From Wuchereria bancrofti (lineage: Eukaryota; Nematoda; Chromadorea; Rhabditida; Onchocercidae), in the NCBI GenBank assembly GCA_005281725.1, contig SSBO01000003.1, positions 10,227,251 through 10,291,250 on the forward strand: a stretch of 64,000 nucleotides of DNA, written 5' to 3'. Of this stretch, positions 1 to 16,971 are shown piece after piece. A program made the translations under genes and the position numbers. Each line of letters begins with the position of its first letter. Within the stretch, counting starts at the first letter, position 1. Under the pieces are notes generated by a model. It saw only the letters and a program-made list of their open reading frames with translations. It made no database searches and had not been told where the DNA came from.

Positions 1-480
1 TAATGTCATCCAATACTACCATGCAATTGTTTCACTAATAAAATTTCATTTTTACTCACTAAAAAAAAAAGAAAAATTTAGGGAATATACTATTTCTTGC
101 AATTATGAAAAATGCAAAATATTAATTAGTTTACATTGAGATAATTGAAATCGTTAAAGTTCATTCATTCAATTTACGATGACAATATAATTAATCAAAC
201 TTGTAATTGCTCTAGCATACGATGTTTTAAAAAATATTCATATTAAAATTAGCAATAATGTTCGAATCAAGATTTACAAATGTTAATTACAAATGATAGA
301 GGTGCTAAGAATGATAAAGTTTACTAGGCTAACATGACTAGGCTCATTTCTTCCCATCCCTTTTCTTCTTTTTCCTTCTTATCCTTCTTTCATCTCATAT
401 ATTTGTGTTTGTCTAGTGAACATTAAAATTTGCCCGAAGAGAATGCTATTATTATTTTTCCAACAAAAATTTTATTGATT
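1..480. other. AT-rich non-coding sequence
   Basis: No exon, RNA gene or recognisable repeat was seen in this stretch. It is ordinary AT-rich nematode intergenic DNA. Confidence 0.5.
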
Positions 481-484
481 TCAT

Positions 485-735
485 CTCTCCCTCTCTCTCT
501 CTCTCCTTCTCTATTTTCCTCTCTCTTTTTCCTTTCTTTCGCTCTCCCTCTCTCTTTTCCTCTCTTTATTTCCACAACAAAGGGCAAAAAAACGAAAAAA
601 AAACTAATCAATCACTTCTACTCATTACTTTCTTTCACCATATTTTCACAACATATATATGTATGTAGAGAGAGAGAGAGAAAGGAAGGGGAAGAGAAAG
701 AAAGAAAGGGAGAGAGAAAAAATAAGAAAGTGGAA
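485..735. repeat. Polypyrimidine tract followed by polypurine tract
   Basis: About 485-565 is almost pure CT (CTCTCTC-type with TTCC interruptions). About 667-735 is almost pure AG (AGAGAGAG, GGAAGGGGAAG). The two tracts are roughly complementary and lie about 100 bp apart, so one strand could fold back on itself. The open frames here are low-complexity Arg/Glu or Ser/Leu strings and are not genes. Confidence 0.8.
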
Positions 736-789
736 AAAGTGTGAAGGAATCTCTAAAGAATTCTTTTATCTTCCGATCTATCACATTCG

Positions 790-848
790 TTGCGTGTGTG
801 TTTGTCTGTGAGAATGAGCGTGTGCGTGTGTGTGTGCGTGCATGCGTA
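790..848. repeat. TG-rich microsatellite
   Basis: Imperfect TG/CG dinucleotide run (GTGTGTGT, GTGCGTGTG) of the kind able to adopt Z-DNA. No coding signal. Confidence 0.8.
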
Positions 849-1079
849 TAATGTCTACACGTAAATGTATGTATCGAATGAAAAGTGCTAAAAAAAATTG
901 TCGCACTTATTCGATACGATTCTTTTTCTTCTTTCCATTTCATTTCAATTCATTTCATTGCTAATTTGCAAAGCCAAAGCACACTTTTAACATTGGAACA
1001 ATTTCTTCCTGTTATTACCATCTTTACACTTTCAAATGTTTCAATTCCTAACCATTTTTCCCACATATACTATCATTTC

Positions 1080-1600
1080 TACCATTGTTATCCTCTTTAC
1101 CCCGTGGTACCCACCTGGTATCTACCCACCTACATACATTTGCCCATCATCCATTCGTCTACCGAATAATCACCCGCTCATCTGCTTCCTCATCATCAGC
1201 TTATCCATCTATCAACCACTGATTTTCGTTTGTCCATTTTTTACCCACACTCGTTTATCTATCGATCACTGATGCGTTTACTGATTTATTGCCCACTCAC
1301 CTATCCATTGGTCACAACTCGCCCACCCACTGGTCACTACCGACAACCTCGTCCATCCATGAGGCGCCTACTAATCATCCACCAATTCGTCCATCCGTCG
1401 ACCACTAGCGACTCACCAACCACCCATTAGCCCACCCCGGTTCGACTACTCACCGATCCACCCACTTTTTCATTCACGGAGCACTGACCCGCCCACCAAT
1501 CGATCACCTAGCCATTCGCCTATTGACCACTCACTCGTCCATCCGTGAAGTATCCACTCACTGACCCATCGCCCAATAATGGACCATAGGTTTCCAATCA
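1080..1600. repeat. C-rich degenerate CCAT/CCAC repeat
   Basis: About 500 bp built from diverged short words such as CCATCC, CCACTCAC, CGCCCACC and CGATCA. The plus strand is rich in C and A/T and poor in G, unlike the surrounding AT-rich DNA. Two short overlapping open frames cross it but show no protein-like composition. It looks like an old, decayed satellite or cryptic simple sequence. Confidence 0.6.
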
Positions 1601-3007
1601 ATCATTTGCCTAGCTTGAAGCGATTGTTATTCCATTGTGTCAGTGAGAACATTTCTTCAGTGGAATTCATCTCTTTCCTACTTTCAAATGTTCAGTATTA
1701 GTCAATCAATTTCTCATTATTATTGTTGTTGTCTTCACGAATTTGTGCTTACTAATAACATTTCATATGCCTAATTGACTTTCATATAAATGTTTTTTTT
1801 TTTCTTTTTGTTGATTGGTTATAAAATAATGGACATTTCTTTTTAAGATGAACTTTTTTTTTTAAATTTTTACTTTATAATTTGCTTCCTTTTCTTAGTT
1901 GTGCGATTTATTCTCGATATTCTGATAGAGACAAACACTATGGTATTCTCATATATTTCCATGAAAAACGAAAATTTTTAGATGTAGAATTAGTATATTT
2001 ATCGGAAATTAATTGCATCAAATTAAGTCTTTTTTTTTTTCGCTCTTCGTTTTCTTTTTCTTTTCCTTTCAAATTCTTCATGTAAGAAGATTATATAGAA
2101 ATGAAACTTTTGAGTTATGATTTTTTTGCCTTTTAAATAAATTAGTTTTTGATTGTATATTAGTTTTGATTACAAATATTGTTATAAATATATGCAATGA
2201 GACGTAGCAAATTACTTTCTTTCCTACCAAAAGACAAAATACAGTGGAAAGTACAAATTTTTTTTTAAACAAAAAATGATTTGAAGTTTATTTCTCTTTA
2301 CTTCTTTCCTCCATCTTTCTTCTTCGCCTCACTTCCTCTCTTTTTTCCTATGACATAACGAAGAATATGTTGTAAAGAGATAAAAATACCCTGTGCAGCA
2401 ACAGTATGAAAATCTTCATATGTTTACATGTAGTTTCTTCCTTTGCATTATCAAACTGACATACTACTCCGTCAATATTTTCTAGTTTCTTTTCTTTTCT
2501 TGTCAAATTTCAGATAATAAGCTCGTAAAATGCATAGAGTTTAAAAATTCTATAGGATAAAGATATTGTTATAAATGAAATTTCTTATACGATCGAATGA
2601 AGGGAATAAACAAATTTGATGAGGTTATAAAATTAATTAAGATGTTAGGATTAGCTGTTTTTGTTTAGTTGATTTAAAATTCAATAAAGTATTTGAATAA
2701 GATGAAAGAAATACTAGGTGAATTTGTTCAATAACAGCATTTCAAATACTATCTACATTAAAAAGTTAGTGTTGAACAAAACTACTAGGACAATATTTTG
2801 TGTAAAGTTAAGAACAATCATTAGTGGTAGATGATTGTGGAGATATTTTTATCATTCTAAACCGATATCAATTAATATGGTTGTGATACTTATCACTACT
2901 TGACGGTTTTATCTCACTACTATTTGCATAATCTTTGCTACTGATATGGAAAAGAAACCGCACTGGTATTTATGCATAAACAAAATAAAAGTTTCCTTTT
3001 CATAGCG
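1601..3007. other. Upstream region of enolase, no gene seen
   Basis: AT-rich DNA without exons. It should include the enolase promoter, but no TATA box or other clear element could be picked out. It ends at a strong splice acceptor (TTTTTCATTTCAG, ending 3020) that serves a 5' UTR intron or a spliced leader. Confidence 0.4.
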
Positions 3008-3056
3008 TTTTTCATTTCAGTGGCTTTCTCTCCGAATAAGTAGCGCATCGTCAACC

Positions 3057-7329
<4,273 letters not shown>

Positions 7330-7585
7330 ATTATAAAGCGTTGATGATATTATTATAAAAGAAAAGAAAACATTTTAATTGAGCGGTATTTCTTCAGATC
7401 TTTACTTTTATCAGTCCTATATTAGTTGTTATGCCATGCAATTATAATATCTGTCCGCGTTCAGTTCATTTAAATTAATTTTAAATTATTTGTCGTTGTT
7501 CTCTGTTTGAATCATAGTTCTTAATCATAGTTTTTATAGCTTATCTGAATCAATTATATCTAAAAATTAAATTTGGTGTTGCGTT

Positions 7586-7591
7586 AATAAA
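7586..7591 (+). terminator. Polyadenylation signal of enolase
   Basis: AATAAA 257 nt after the enolase stop, followed by a T-rich stretch. It is the first canonical signal downstream. Confidence 0.55.
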
Positions 7592-9829
7592 ATGTCTTTT
7601 TTTTTTTGTCTTTTGACTCCTTATATTAGAGTAAAGATTATGATTAAAGAAGATAAAGCAACCCATATGAGATTGGTACGAGTTTTGCAGTCAAATTGAT
7701 ACTTAAATCTTATCGTATCACAGTGTTCCTGCAAAATGCAGAGATTTGATGAAATTAATATTTGAGATGAGTGGTTCATAGGTGATTGGTAAGAAGTTAA
7801 AATTTTATCGAGAAAGACATAAGCAATCAGATGATGGCAAATTTCGAACGATAAACAATAAGTAGTGATATTTTATTTTTAATATTTTGGTAATATTATA
7901 ATTGAAACATTTAAATAGTGTGGTAGTATTACTATTTTAATTTTGCTTATCAGTAGATAAATTTAAACTTATAGTTTTTTTTAGCTCCGTTTAATAGTTC
8001 TAAACAAGATTCAGTCATCATAATTAAGAATTACGAAATTACATTTTTACATTTGTGTAAAATTCATTACGCAATTTTAACATTTATTCAGATTATGTAG
8101 TAAACAGAAAAGGAAAACGATGAAAATTATTACACCAAGAATTTCAACCTCTTATTATTTTAATATTTTGTAATTATCTAGGAGACATTCATGTCGATGA
8201 AACACAAACATTATGTTATTTCGTATAACATTAATGAAACTGGTTATTGGTTACTGATATTTTCAATTTATCAATGATATTAGAAATGAAAATAATAATA
8301 AAGAAAGAAACAAAAAAAAGAAAAACAAAATAAATAGGCCAATAAATTACAGAAATGAAAATTGTCATTTCTTTTTTTTTTTCGTTTTTTCTTTTCGTTT
8401 CATTCGTTATAACTACTCTTCGCACTTTTTTTTTTTCTAAATTTTTCCAAAGGAAAGAAATATGATATAATTTAGATTGAACATTCATTTCTACTTTTCA
8501 ATTTAAGTAAAAAATCAATGTTACAATTAATTATTTTGAAATGAAATAACGAAAAAAAAAGAAAGAAAAAATGCTTCTAATCAAGTGTGTACCTTTCCCA
8601 TAATTAACCCTTTTTTTCTCAATATTTACATTTAATCAATATTTTTAATGAATAAAAAACCAAGCAAAAAAAAAGAAGTGAAAAACTTGCTAAACTAATT
8701 GCTCATTATAAACGTATCGTAAAATTTTTAAATTTCATAATTAAAAAGGAAAGATAAGAAAAACAAAACATCGTTCGTCCTATCTTCTTATTCTTTTCCT
8801 AATTTGAATAAAAATACTTCTGAAAAAATTCATAATTAATCATTTCATTGTGATGAATTCAATTGGAAGATTTAAATTTTGTGAATTTAAAAAAATTAAA
8901 TTTCGAAATTTAAGAATTTTAAAAGTATGAAATTTTAAAACGGCTAGGTTTGCTCATTTTTTTTTCTAGCATGAAAACGTTTAATCATTATTTCATCAAT
9001 GATTTTGCTCCCCATTTTTAATTCTTGATTGTGCATTTGTTTTTGTGCAAATTAACTACAGATTGCTCTTTAATTTCAATTTTAGTAAAAACTATTGCTG
9101 ACTAAATAAGTTTTCGAGTTCAAATTTGTTGAAATTTCAACCTGATTATGATTATTTTCTTCCGTACAAATTATAAATTTAGCAAATTTAAAAAAGAATT
9201 CTTTTATAAAAATAATAACTTGAAAAATTAAATTGAACTTATAATTAGCAGTGTTTTTTTTCCTGCTACTATTGTACTACTTCGCTTAGAAATCAAATTA
9301 GCTTTCATAGAAAAAGAAAAAAATAAGTGCAATTTAGTTGAATTTAAAAAAATGGGAAAAAATAAAATATAATCTGAACAAAATTATATTTTATTAAATT
9401 AATGAAGCATTCATTTTTTTTTCACAACTGCCTCGAAAACAATTAATTTTTCTTCTTACATTTTTTCATAGTATTCATAATTTTGAAATTTCATAGTTCT
9501 TTTTTTAAAACAATAACTTGATATATTATTAATTCAAATAAGAAATAGTGATAATTATTATTATCAATGATTGATAATTGCTATCAAAACAAGTGAAATA
9601 TATGCATATTAGTCCGACGCTTTTGCTCCCTTTTTTTTTGCTGAATTAATTCAAAATTCAAATAGTTGTTTATCTTTTAAATCTTTTACTATGAACATTT
9701 ATTAAACAATATCGTTTTTAATAAAACTGTTGCAATATTATTGCGCGCTGATTTCAATTTCACTTATTGATAAAACAAAAAAAAAAAAGAAATAAAAATC
9801 TTTTCGCAATATTTTGGAAATAAAAAAAA
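7592..9829. other. AT-rich intergenic DNA, no gene seen
   Basis: Low-complexity A/T runs only. No exon with splice signals and a protein-like translation was found on either strand. Confidence 0.5.
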
Positions 9830-10643
9830 GTTTCGTGTCGGCAAATAGGCCGAAAGTATCAATACAGTAACTAAGAACCAAGGGAGGGCGCTAACACAGG
9901 AGTCAAACTGACAAGCAACCAGATAATAAAAATGCAATTTAACGATGTGGATATTTGACCTCAACAAAGAGCCATTTTAAGCGGTATAGCAGGGGCAATT
10001 TCTCTTTATGGATGTTACAACGGATCGACGAATTGGGGAACAGTGGTCTTAGGACAGCTACAGGACGACGCGTGCACAGGATTTTAGCTGATAAACGGAT
10101 AACCCTTTGTTACAAACGATGTAGCTGGAAAGCGAGGAGAAGCAGCCAAGAATCTCTTTGTTCATAAATTAACCTCGCTTTACACACATTACATTGTATA
10201 AAATACATGACAATTAAATGCATGTAATAGGCTATTGTAACAAGATATCTATGCTTAAACAAATCTCCTTTCTTCTCAATTTCACATTTTTTGATCTTCA
10301 GTCTCAATTAACTCCAACACCAGCTCTTAATTGCAGTTAATCATTTTTTACAATTGTACATTTATAGTGTGGTTGCGGTTTCAGCTCTCTGGTAATGTTT
10401 AGCGTTTTATAACTGTGTAGCATCCGTGCGATATGTATAATGCGCTATTATGATGTTGATTTGTTTTATGCTAAATAAAGGTTTAATTACCCAAGTTTGA
10501 GGTGCGGAAAACAATCAGTTCGGCCAGTTCTACTGAGAGTACAACGAGAACGACGAGAATAGACGTAAGAATAAATTAAAGTAGGAAACAATTAAATAAA
10601 CAGATATTCGTCCCTTAAAGAAAAAGGAGGGAATATCATAACA
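9830..10643. mobile_element. GC-richer island, possible LTR or transferred-DNA remnant
   Basis: This block has much higher GC and complexity than the DNA around it. From 9881 one plus frame stays open except for three in-frame stops (TGA 9956, TAG near 10084, TAA near 10100) and reads protein-like pieces such as RAILSGIAGAISLYGCY and VAGKRGEAAKNLF. The right part (10340-10643) holds AATAAA (about 10484) and ends in GAATATCATAACA. Read on the minus strand this begins TGTTATGATATTC, typical of an LTR start. A solo or truncated LTR is one reading; a degraded bacterial (Wolbachia-type) insertion is another. Neither can be settled here, and no target-site duplication was found. Confidence 0.35.
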
Positions 10644-10824
10644 ACCTTATTTTTTCCTACATTTCGATTGAAACTGTTATTTTTTTCTAAAAACATCTCT
10701 GCTATCCTTGTCAATTTAAATTACATTGTGAAATAAAGAGCGACACTTTCAAGTTTTTACATTTTTCATCTTTGAATTAATGCCATTAAAATGAAATTAT
10801 AAAAAGAATAATTTAATGAAAATA

Positions 10825-11170
10825 GAAACAAACAAACAAACAAACAAACTAACTAACTAACCAAAATCAATTTATCAAAGGAGTAATTTAATAAAAAAGA
10901 AATAACAAACAAACTAATTAACCAACTAATTAACTGAGATCAAATTATCAAGCGAATAATTTAATAAAAAACAGACTTAACTGATTAGCTAATTAATTAA
11001 ATTGAAAATAAAATTAAACTAAAAAATAAAAACTGATTAATATAAATAAATATATTCATAAAAAAATAACTAATTAAAAAAAGAAAAAAAAAACTAACCA
11101 ACTAAAATCAGTCAATTATCAAACGAATAATTACATGAAAAAACAAATAAATAAATAAATATATTCATAA
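10825..11170. repeat. AAAC/AACT microsatellite and diverged direct repeats
   Basis: An (AAAC)n-(AACT)n run at about 10828-10861 is followed by three diverged copies of a unit containing TATCAA(A/G)G(A/C)GAATAATT, near 10870, 10943 and 11115. Units are separated by ATAAATAAAT runs. No coding potential. Confidence 0.6.
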
Positions 11171-14100
11171 AATAATTGAGAAATTAAAATGCTTATCAGT
11201 GTTATAATTTACATTAATGTTAAGCAATAATTATGTTTAATGTTAAATTTACGCAAAATGAGCTGCAATTTAAATATTTTAACTTATATAGAGTGTGAAT
11301 TAAAATATTTAGAAGTACTATCAACAATTTAAATGTACAATCAAATGAACTGTCATTTTACAAATGAAATATTTTTATGATGAAATGGAAGCGAATCATT
11401 TTTTCATGTTTTTTTTTCGTTTTTCATTTTTTTTTCTTGAAATGTGACAGCTTTTTTTTTCTTAAATGTGACAGTCTTTTTTGTCCTAAATTAATTAATT
11501 TCATATTTAAATAAATTTTTATAACATTGAACACATATTTTAGCGAAAGTAAAACATCTAATATTATGAATGAGTTTAACTGGTTTTTACAATATAATTT
11601 TATAATGTTTAAAAATTTAAGTGGGAAAAGAAAATTTTATGGATAAAAATCAAGTTTTCAAAAATTGATGTCATTTTAATTATATTAATTACTACGTTGT
11701 CATCATCAATTTTATTAATTTTGTCTGTATCATTTAGCTATTTGATGAATGAATAAACGAGTAAACTTTTCATTTTCAAAATTTTCATTCTCACTAATTA
11801 GCAAAAAAAAAAGTTACCTAAACAGGTTAACAAACAAAACTTTTGCTAAATATCATTAGTGCAAATTTAAAATTTAATTTAATAAAATGTTGTTCGTCAT
11901 GAAATGATTTTTTGCATCAATAAATTTGCTTTACATTTTCATTCTACTTCTATTTTCAATTTTCATTTTTAAATCTATTTTTTTTTTCTTTTCTTTTTTA
12001 TTTATTTAACTATTCAAAAAAAAAGACTACATTCATTGAATTTTTTTTCATCTTTTCGAAAAAAATTTTGAAAATAAAAATAAAATGGATGAAGCATTTA
12101 AATTATTATTACTGATTTATATTATTCATTGATTTTGTAAATGAGTTAAAAATTTAATAAATGACATTTCATCAATTCATGACGTTATCGTATTTACATC
12201 AAATTTTATTCCATGAAAAAAACAAGTAAAAAGAACAAAACAAATGATTTCTACTTTAAAATCCACCTTTTTTTTCTCCACTTTGTCATTTTTTATGAAT
12301 TTTTATTCAAATAATTATTTTTAATGTGATCTTTGTTGTTTATTGTTGTTTGTCGTTGTTGTTGTTTATTGTTGTCGTTTGTTATTATTATTATTATTAT
12401 TCTTTTCTTTTTCTTTCAACTTTTCATTTTCATTTTCATCTTCTAATGTTCCATTCGCGAAACATATTTTCACATTTCAATTATTTAAATGCTTTCCTTA
12501 AACAATTCCTATCGTATTTTTAACACCTTACCATTATGCATCATCATTGTTTATTCTTAAAATGAAAAAATAACATTTTTTTTAAAATTATTTAAATTGA
12601 AATCAATGATTTTAATTAAATTGAAAAAAAAAACGAACCTAATTATTACAATATAATATAAAAATGATAATAAATTGATTCATCTTATCACTATTATTAT
12701 GTGTAAGATTTTTTAACTAATCATTAATAAAAACAATTGAAATTTTATTTGATATAAAATAAATTCAAACTATCAATAAGCTAATAATACTGTTGAAATT
12801 AAAATTTAATTAAAATTTGAATAATAAAAATATGCAAATTAATATGAAATGACAAAATAAATTTTTTTTTTAGAATTAATTTATATTATTCGAAAAATTT
12901 TTCAAAAAATATGCAAAACGTTTTTGAAAAATAATATTGAAAAAAAAAATGTTTGAGTAATTTCGAACAGAATTTAAAGAAAAAAAAAATTATGAAATAA
13001 ACATGAAGGAATTGAGTATGAATGAAATATAAGTTTTAATTGGCTAATTTTAAATGCTTAAAATACATATAAAAGATTATCAATAATAGTTCTATAAATT
13101 TTAAATTGGGAAAAAAAAAATGTTGAAATAAAAAAAAGTGTTCAATAAAAGAAATATTGCGAGAAAAGAAAAAAAGGAATAAAAAGAAATGTAAGTAAGA
13201 TAAAGGAAATGAAAAATACTTTGATCTATTAAAAATATTTCAACGAAAGAATGTCTATTAAGCCTAAGCCTGGTGATACGAAAATAGCCCAATTAAACTC
13301 AGTAAAAAATAGTTTTCGACTAAGCATTTTTCTTTTAAAAAAATTTTTTTACTTTTAATGATTTAATAGTTTGAAATTTATAAAACATTGATAAATGTTG
13401 GTAATTTTTTTTGACCATTTTTTATTTTTTGAACGATTAATTTTCATCCTTGCATTCATTTAGTTTCATTTACTAATTAATTGTTTAATTAATCAATTAA
13501 TTAGTAATTAATTAGTCGATCGTTTATGCATTGATATTTTATATAATCTATCACTTATTTATTTAAAAACTTATTATCACTGTATTAAGCAATTAATCTT
13601 GTTATACTTTGTTAATTAATGATAATTTGTGAATTTTCATTAAATACTTACAGTAATTGTCTTTCTTTTTAAAATTAAAATGATGCAATTACAATTTGTA
13701 TCGAAATTCTTCAATTGTTAATTAAATTTAAAAAAGAAAAATTAGTGAAACGATTTGCAGAAAGAAATTATTAGTTAAATTACTAATATTATTGTAATTT
13801 TTTTAAAAAAAATTTTTCCTTTTTTCTTTTTTGCAATGTATTAATAATCTTAGTCATACGTAACGTACGTTAATACGTTATTAGCGTAAACGGTATATTA
13901 TTTCCTAGTCTCACGTTCAACATTAAAAATAATACCATTGCTAATAAATATCAAATGCTGATAAATTATCAAATTCAAATTAAACAGTGATTATAAATTC
14001 AGCAATTAAATTTAGCAACAGTTATAAATTTTATTTTTGACAATGCTCAATTGGTCAAAATAATAAAATTAAATTATTGTATACGAGATTTATCTCTTAA

Positions 14101-16971
14101 TTCTTATAAAAGTATTTAAAATTCTTTAACTTTTTTTTCTTTTTTAAAAAAGTATATTTATCAAATTTTTAATTTTTAATTTTCAATTTAGTGTCTTAGC
14201 TAAAAATTACAATTTTATCATGCAAATATATCATATCTTCCTACTTTTTCTAAATTATTTATTGATTATTATCAATGAAATTAATTTTACACATCAAAAA
14301 AAGAAGTAAAATTTTTACAATTTTCTCACTTCTTTTTTTAAAAAAAATTCTTTCCAGAGAAATGAAGGTAAACATTGATCTATCAATTTTATTTTTAATA
14401 TTTTTTACCAAACTTTTGATTAAAAAAAGAATAAATAAATAAAATTTCATATGACTCATTCATAAAAAGGCAAAGCTGTTTCGGTAAAAAGCAACTGAAA
14501 TGACATTTTGTCATTCTAAACTTGTTTATCAAGCAAACTGCTTTCAAATCACAGAAAAAAAAAAACTTTCAATAAAATTCTTTTGCGCATTTTTTCACTT
14601 TCACCGCCTTCTTTTTACAGATAAATTTCCATTTTTTTTTTTTTAAGATTTAAATCCTTCTCCTTATTTCAGTGCAATGCACTGTGACAAAGATTAGCAT
14701 CGATTTTTCTTTTTTTTTTTTTTTCAGGAAAAGAGAAAAAAGTTTAAGTTTACTTTTTATGATTCATAAAAATTTTTTTAAAGTGAAACAATTTCCTTAC
14801 CATCTTTCGATTTTCACATTCTTATAGTTTCTGTTTAAAAAAAAAAAAAACCAAAATCGTAGGAATACATATGATATTAATATAAATATGAGAAAATAAA
14901 TAAATTTACTATTATTATGATTAATTCTTCTTCTTTTTCTTTACTATTATTAATAAGAATTTGTTTTTATTATTACAAGAAAAACATTGTTTTTTTGCTT
15001 CGTTTGTTTTAATGTTTTGTTGAATTTTTCAAAAATTTTATTTTTATTACTTTTTTAAAGCAATTTTTTTTTCAACAAAATTAAAATATGATGCTAAATA
15101 GATTATTTGATTGAATAATATGGCAATCGAATTGAATAAATAAGCAAAAAAAAATGATAATTGAAAGATGTTAATGACAGAGTAATTTCATTGAAGTGTT
15201 TATTTTACAAAATAAACAATTTCTTTTTTCCCGTTTATTTTTCACTTTTAATATTATAAATGAAATAAAATTTTCCATTTGTAATATTATATTCTGTGCA
15301 GAGAAGTTTCTTTCATTTTAATTTAAAAATTTATTTCCATATACAAATATTAAATATTGCCAATTGTTTATTCATTTTTTCCTTTTCTTTTTTTTTTGAT
15401 GTAAAAATTTGATACATATTTTTTTCACTTTTTTTTCCTTTTTAATATTTACTTTTAGCATTAATTTTTAAATTTCAAAAAAAAAAAAAAGTATTCTATA
15501 AAATATTCTATAAAGAAAAAAAAAAATGATCGAAAATTTTATGCGAATTACGCATGGATAATGCTAAAAAATTTTTTTTTTCCGTTGAAATTTTTATCAC
15601 ATTTATTCATTCATTCATTTAATTAATTAAAATTGCACACACTGTTTGATATTATTTTGAAAAAGGAAAGAAATGAAAATTAATTTTCATTTTGAAACTC
15701 TCACAAAATCTTTTCAAATGCTTCAAAATGCTTTAAAAACTTCTTTCGCCCACTCATTCAAACTACCTCTCTCTCTCTTTCTCTCTCTTTTTCGGTTTAA
15801 AAAAAAAAGAAAAACGAATAAACTGTTAAACAAGAAATGAAGTTGGCATACATACGTACATTTAAAATTTTTTTGGTAATCATTGAAAATTTTATAACAC
15901 TCGGATGAAAATGTCTTTTTTTCTCTTTCTGATATTGTATAAATGTTGTTTACATTTAATTTTTGTTTTAGATGTAAACAGTTTTTTTTTTGACATTTTT
16001 TTTCGCATATTTGTTTCTTATTATTTAGTATCCATTGCAAACAACTAATTATGTAATTAATTAATTATAAAATTAATTAATTGCAGCAAGTATTCATTGA
16101 CAATAATAATAATAATATAAAATCAAACATGAAACTAAATTATAATATGATTTTGTTGCATTCATTTTTTGCTTCTCTCATTTTTCCTTTTTTTTTTATT
16201 CGTGTCATTTTTTAGAACAATATTAACTAATAAATTTAAATCGCTTGATAATCGTTTAAATTTGTTGATGATCGATAATTACCTAATAAATTGTTATCAA
16301 ATGAATTTAAACCTTTAATCTTAGCACTTTTCTATAATTCTATTTACTTCCTTCTTCTTAACATAACATTTATCATTTCTGTTTCATACTAAAAAAAAAA
16401 AGTGAGAATAGGGAAAGACAAAATGAAGATGAATTGAAAAAATGTAACAATTTTAAATTTGAAAAGAAAAAAAAATTGAATTTCGAATTATGCGACATGC
16501 ATTATTGTGCAATTGCTCAGATAATTATTCATTACTTAATTAATTCAATATATTTATTTGTTCTTTAAAGGAAATTAACAATGTTAATTAATTAATAATG
16601 ACAATAGTAATAATATCAGTAATAGTAATAATAATAATATTAATAAAAATAATAAATAACGGTACAAAAAAAAAGAAAAAAAAACTTCCCATTATCGCGG
16701 AAAGAACAAAAATCATTGGGAATATAAGTAATTAATTGTAAGTATGTTAATTGTAAGTAAGTAAATAAGTAAGTAAGTAAATAGTAAAAGATATTTAGTG
16801 AGAAACAAATGATTATAATCATTCTACTAATAAATATTTATTGAAATGATATCACGCATTTACATAAAACCATATTATTGTCTTGGAAATTCTAAAACGT
16901 CATTTCTGATCAGGAAAATATCCTTATGAAATATCGAAATTCTTCTTTCATTTATTTCATTTAGTTAATTA
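11171..16971. other. Gene desert, AT-rich low complexity
   Basis: Dominated by poly-T and poly-A runs and short AT repeats. The open frames are short and made of Phe/Lys/Ile/Asn strings. No exon, RNA gene or element was recognised. Confidence 0.5.

Noticed and set aside
1430..1450. GGTTCGACTAC resembling a tRNA B box
   Set aside because: No matching A box, acceptor stem or anticodon arm could be folded around it.
10800..11170. Spaced repeats that might suggest a CRISPR array
   Set aside because: Units are diverged AT-rich microsatellite derivatives without constant repeats or unique spacers, in a eukaryotic genome.
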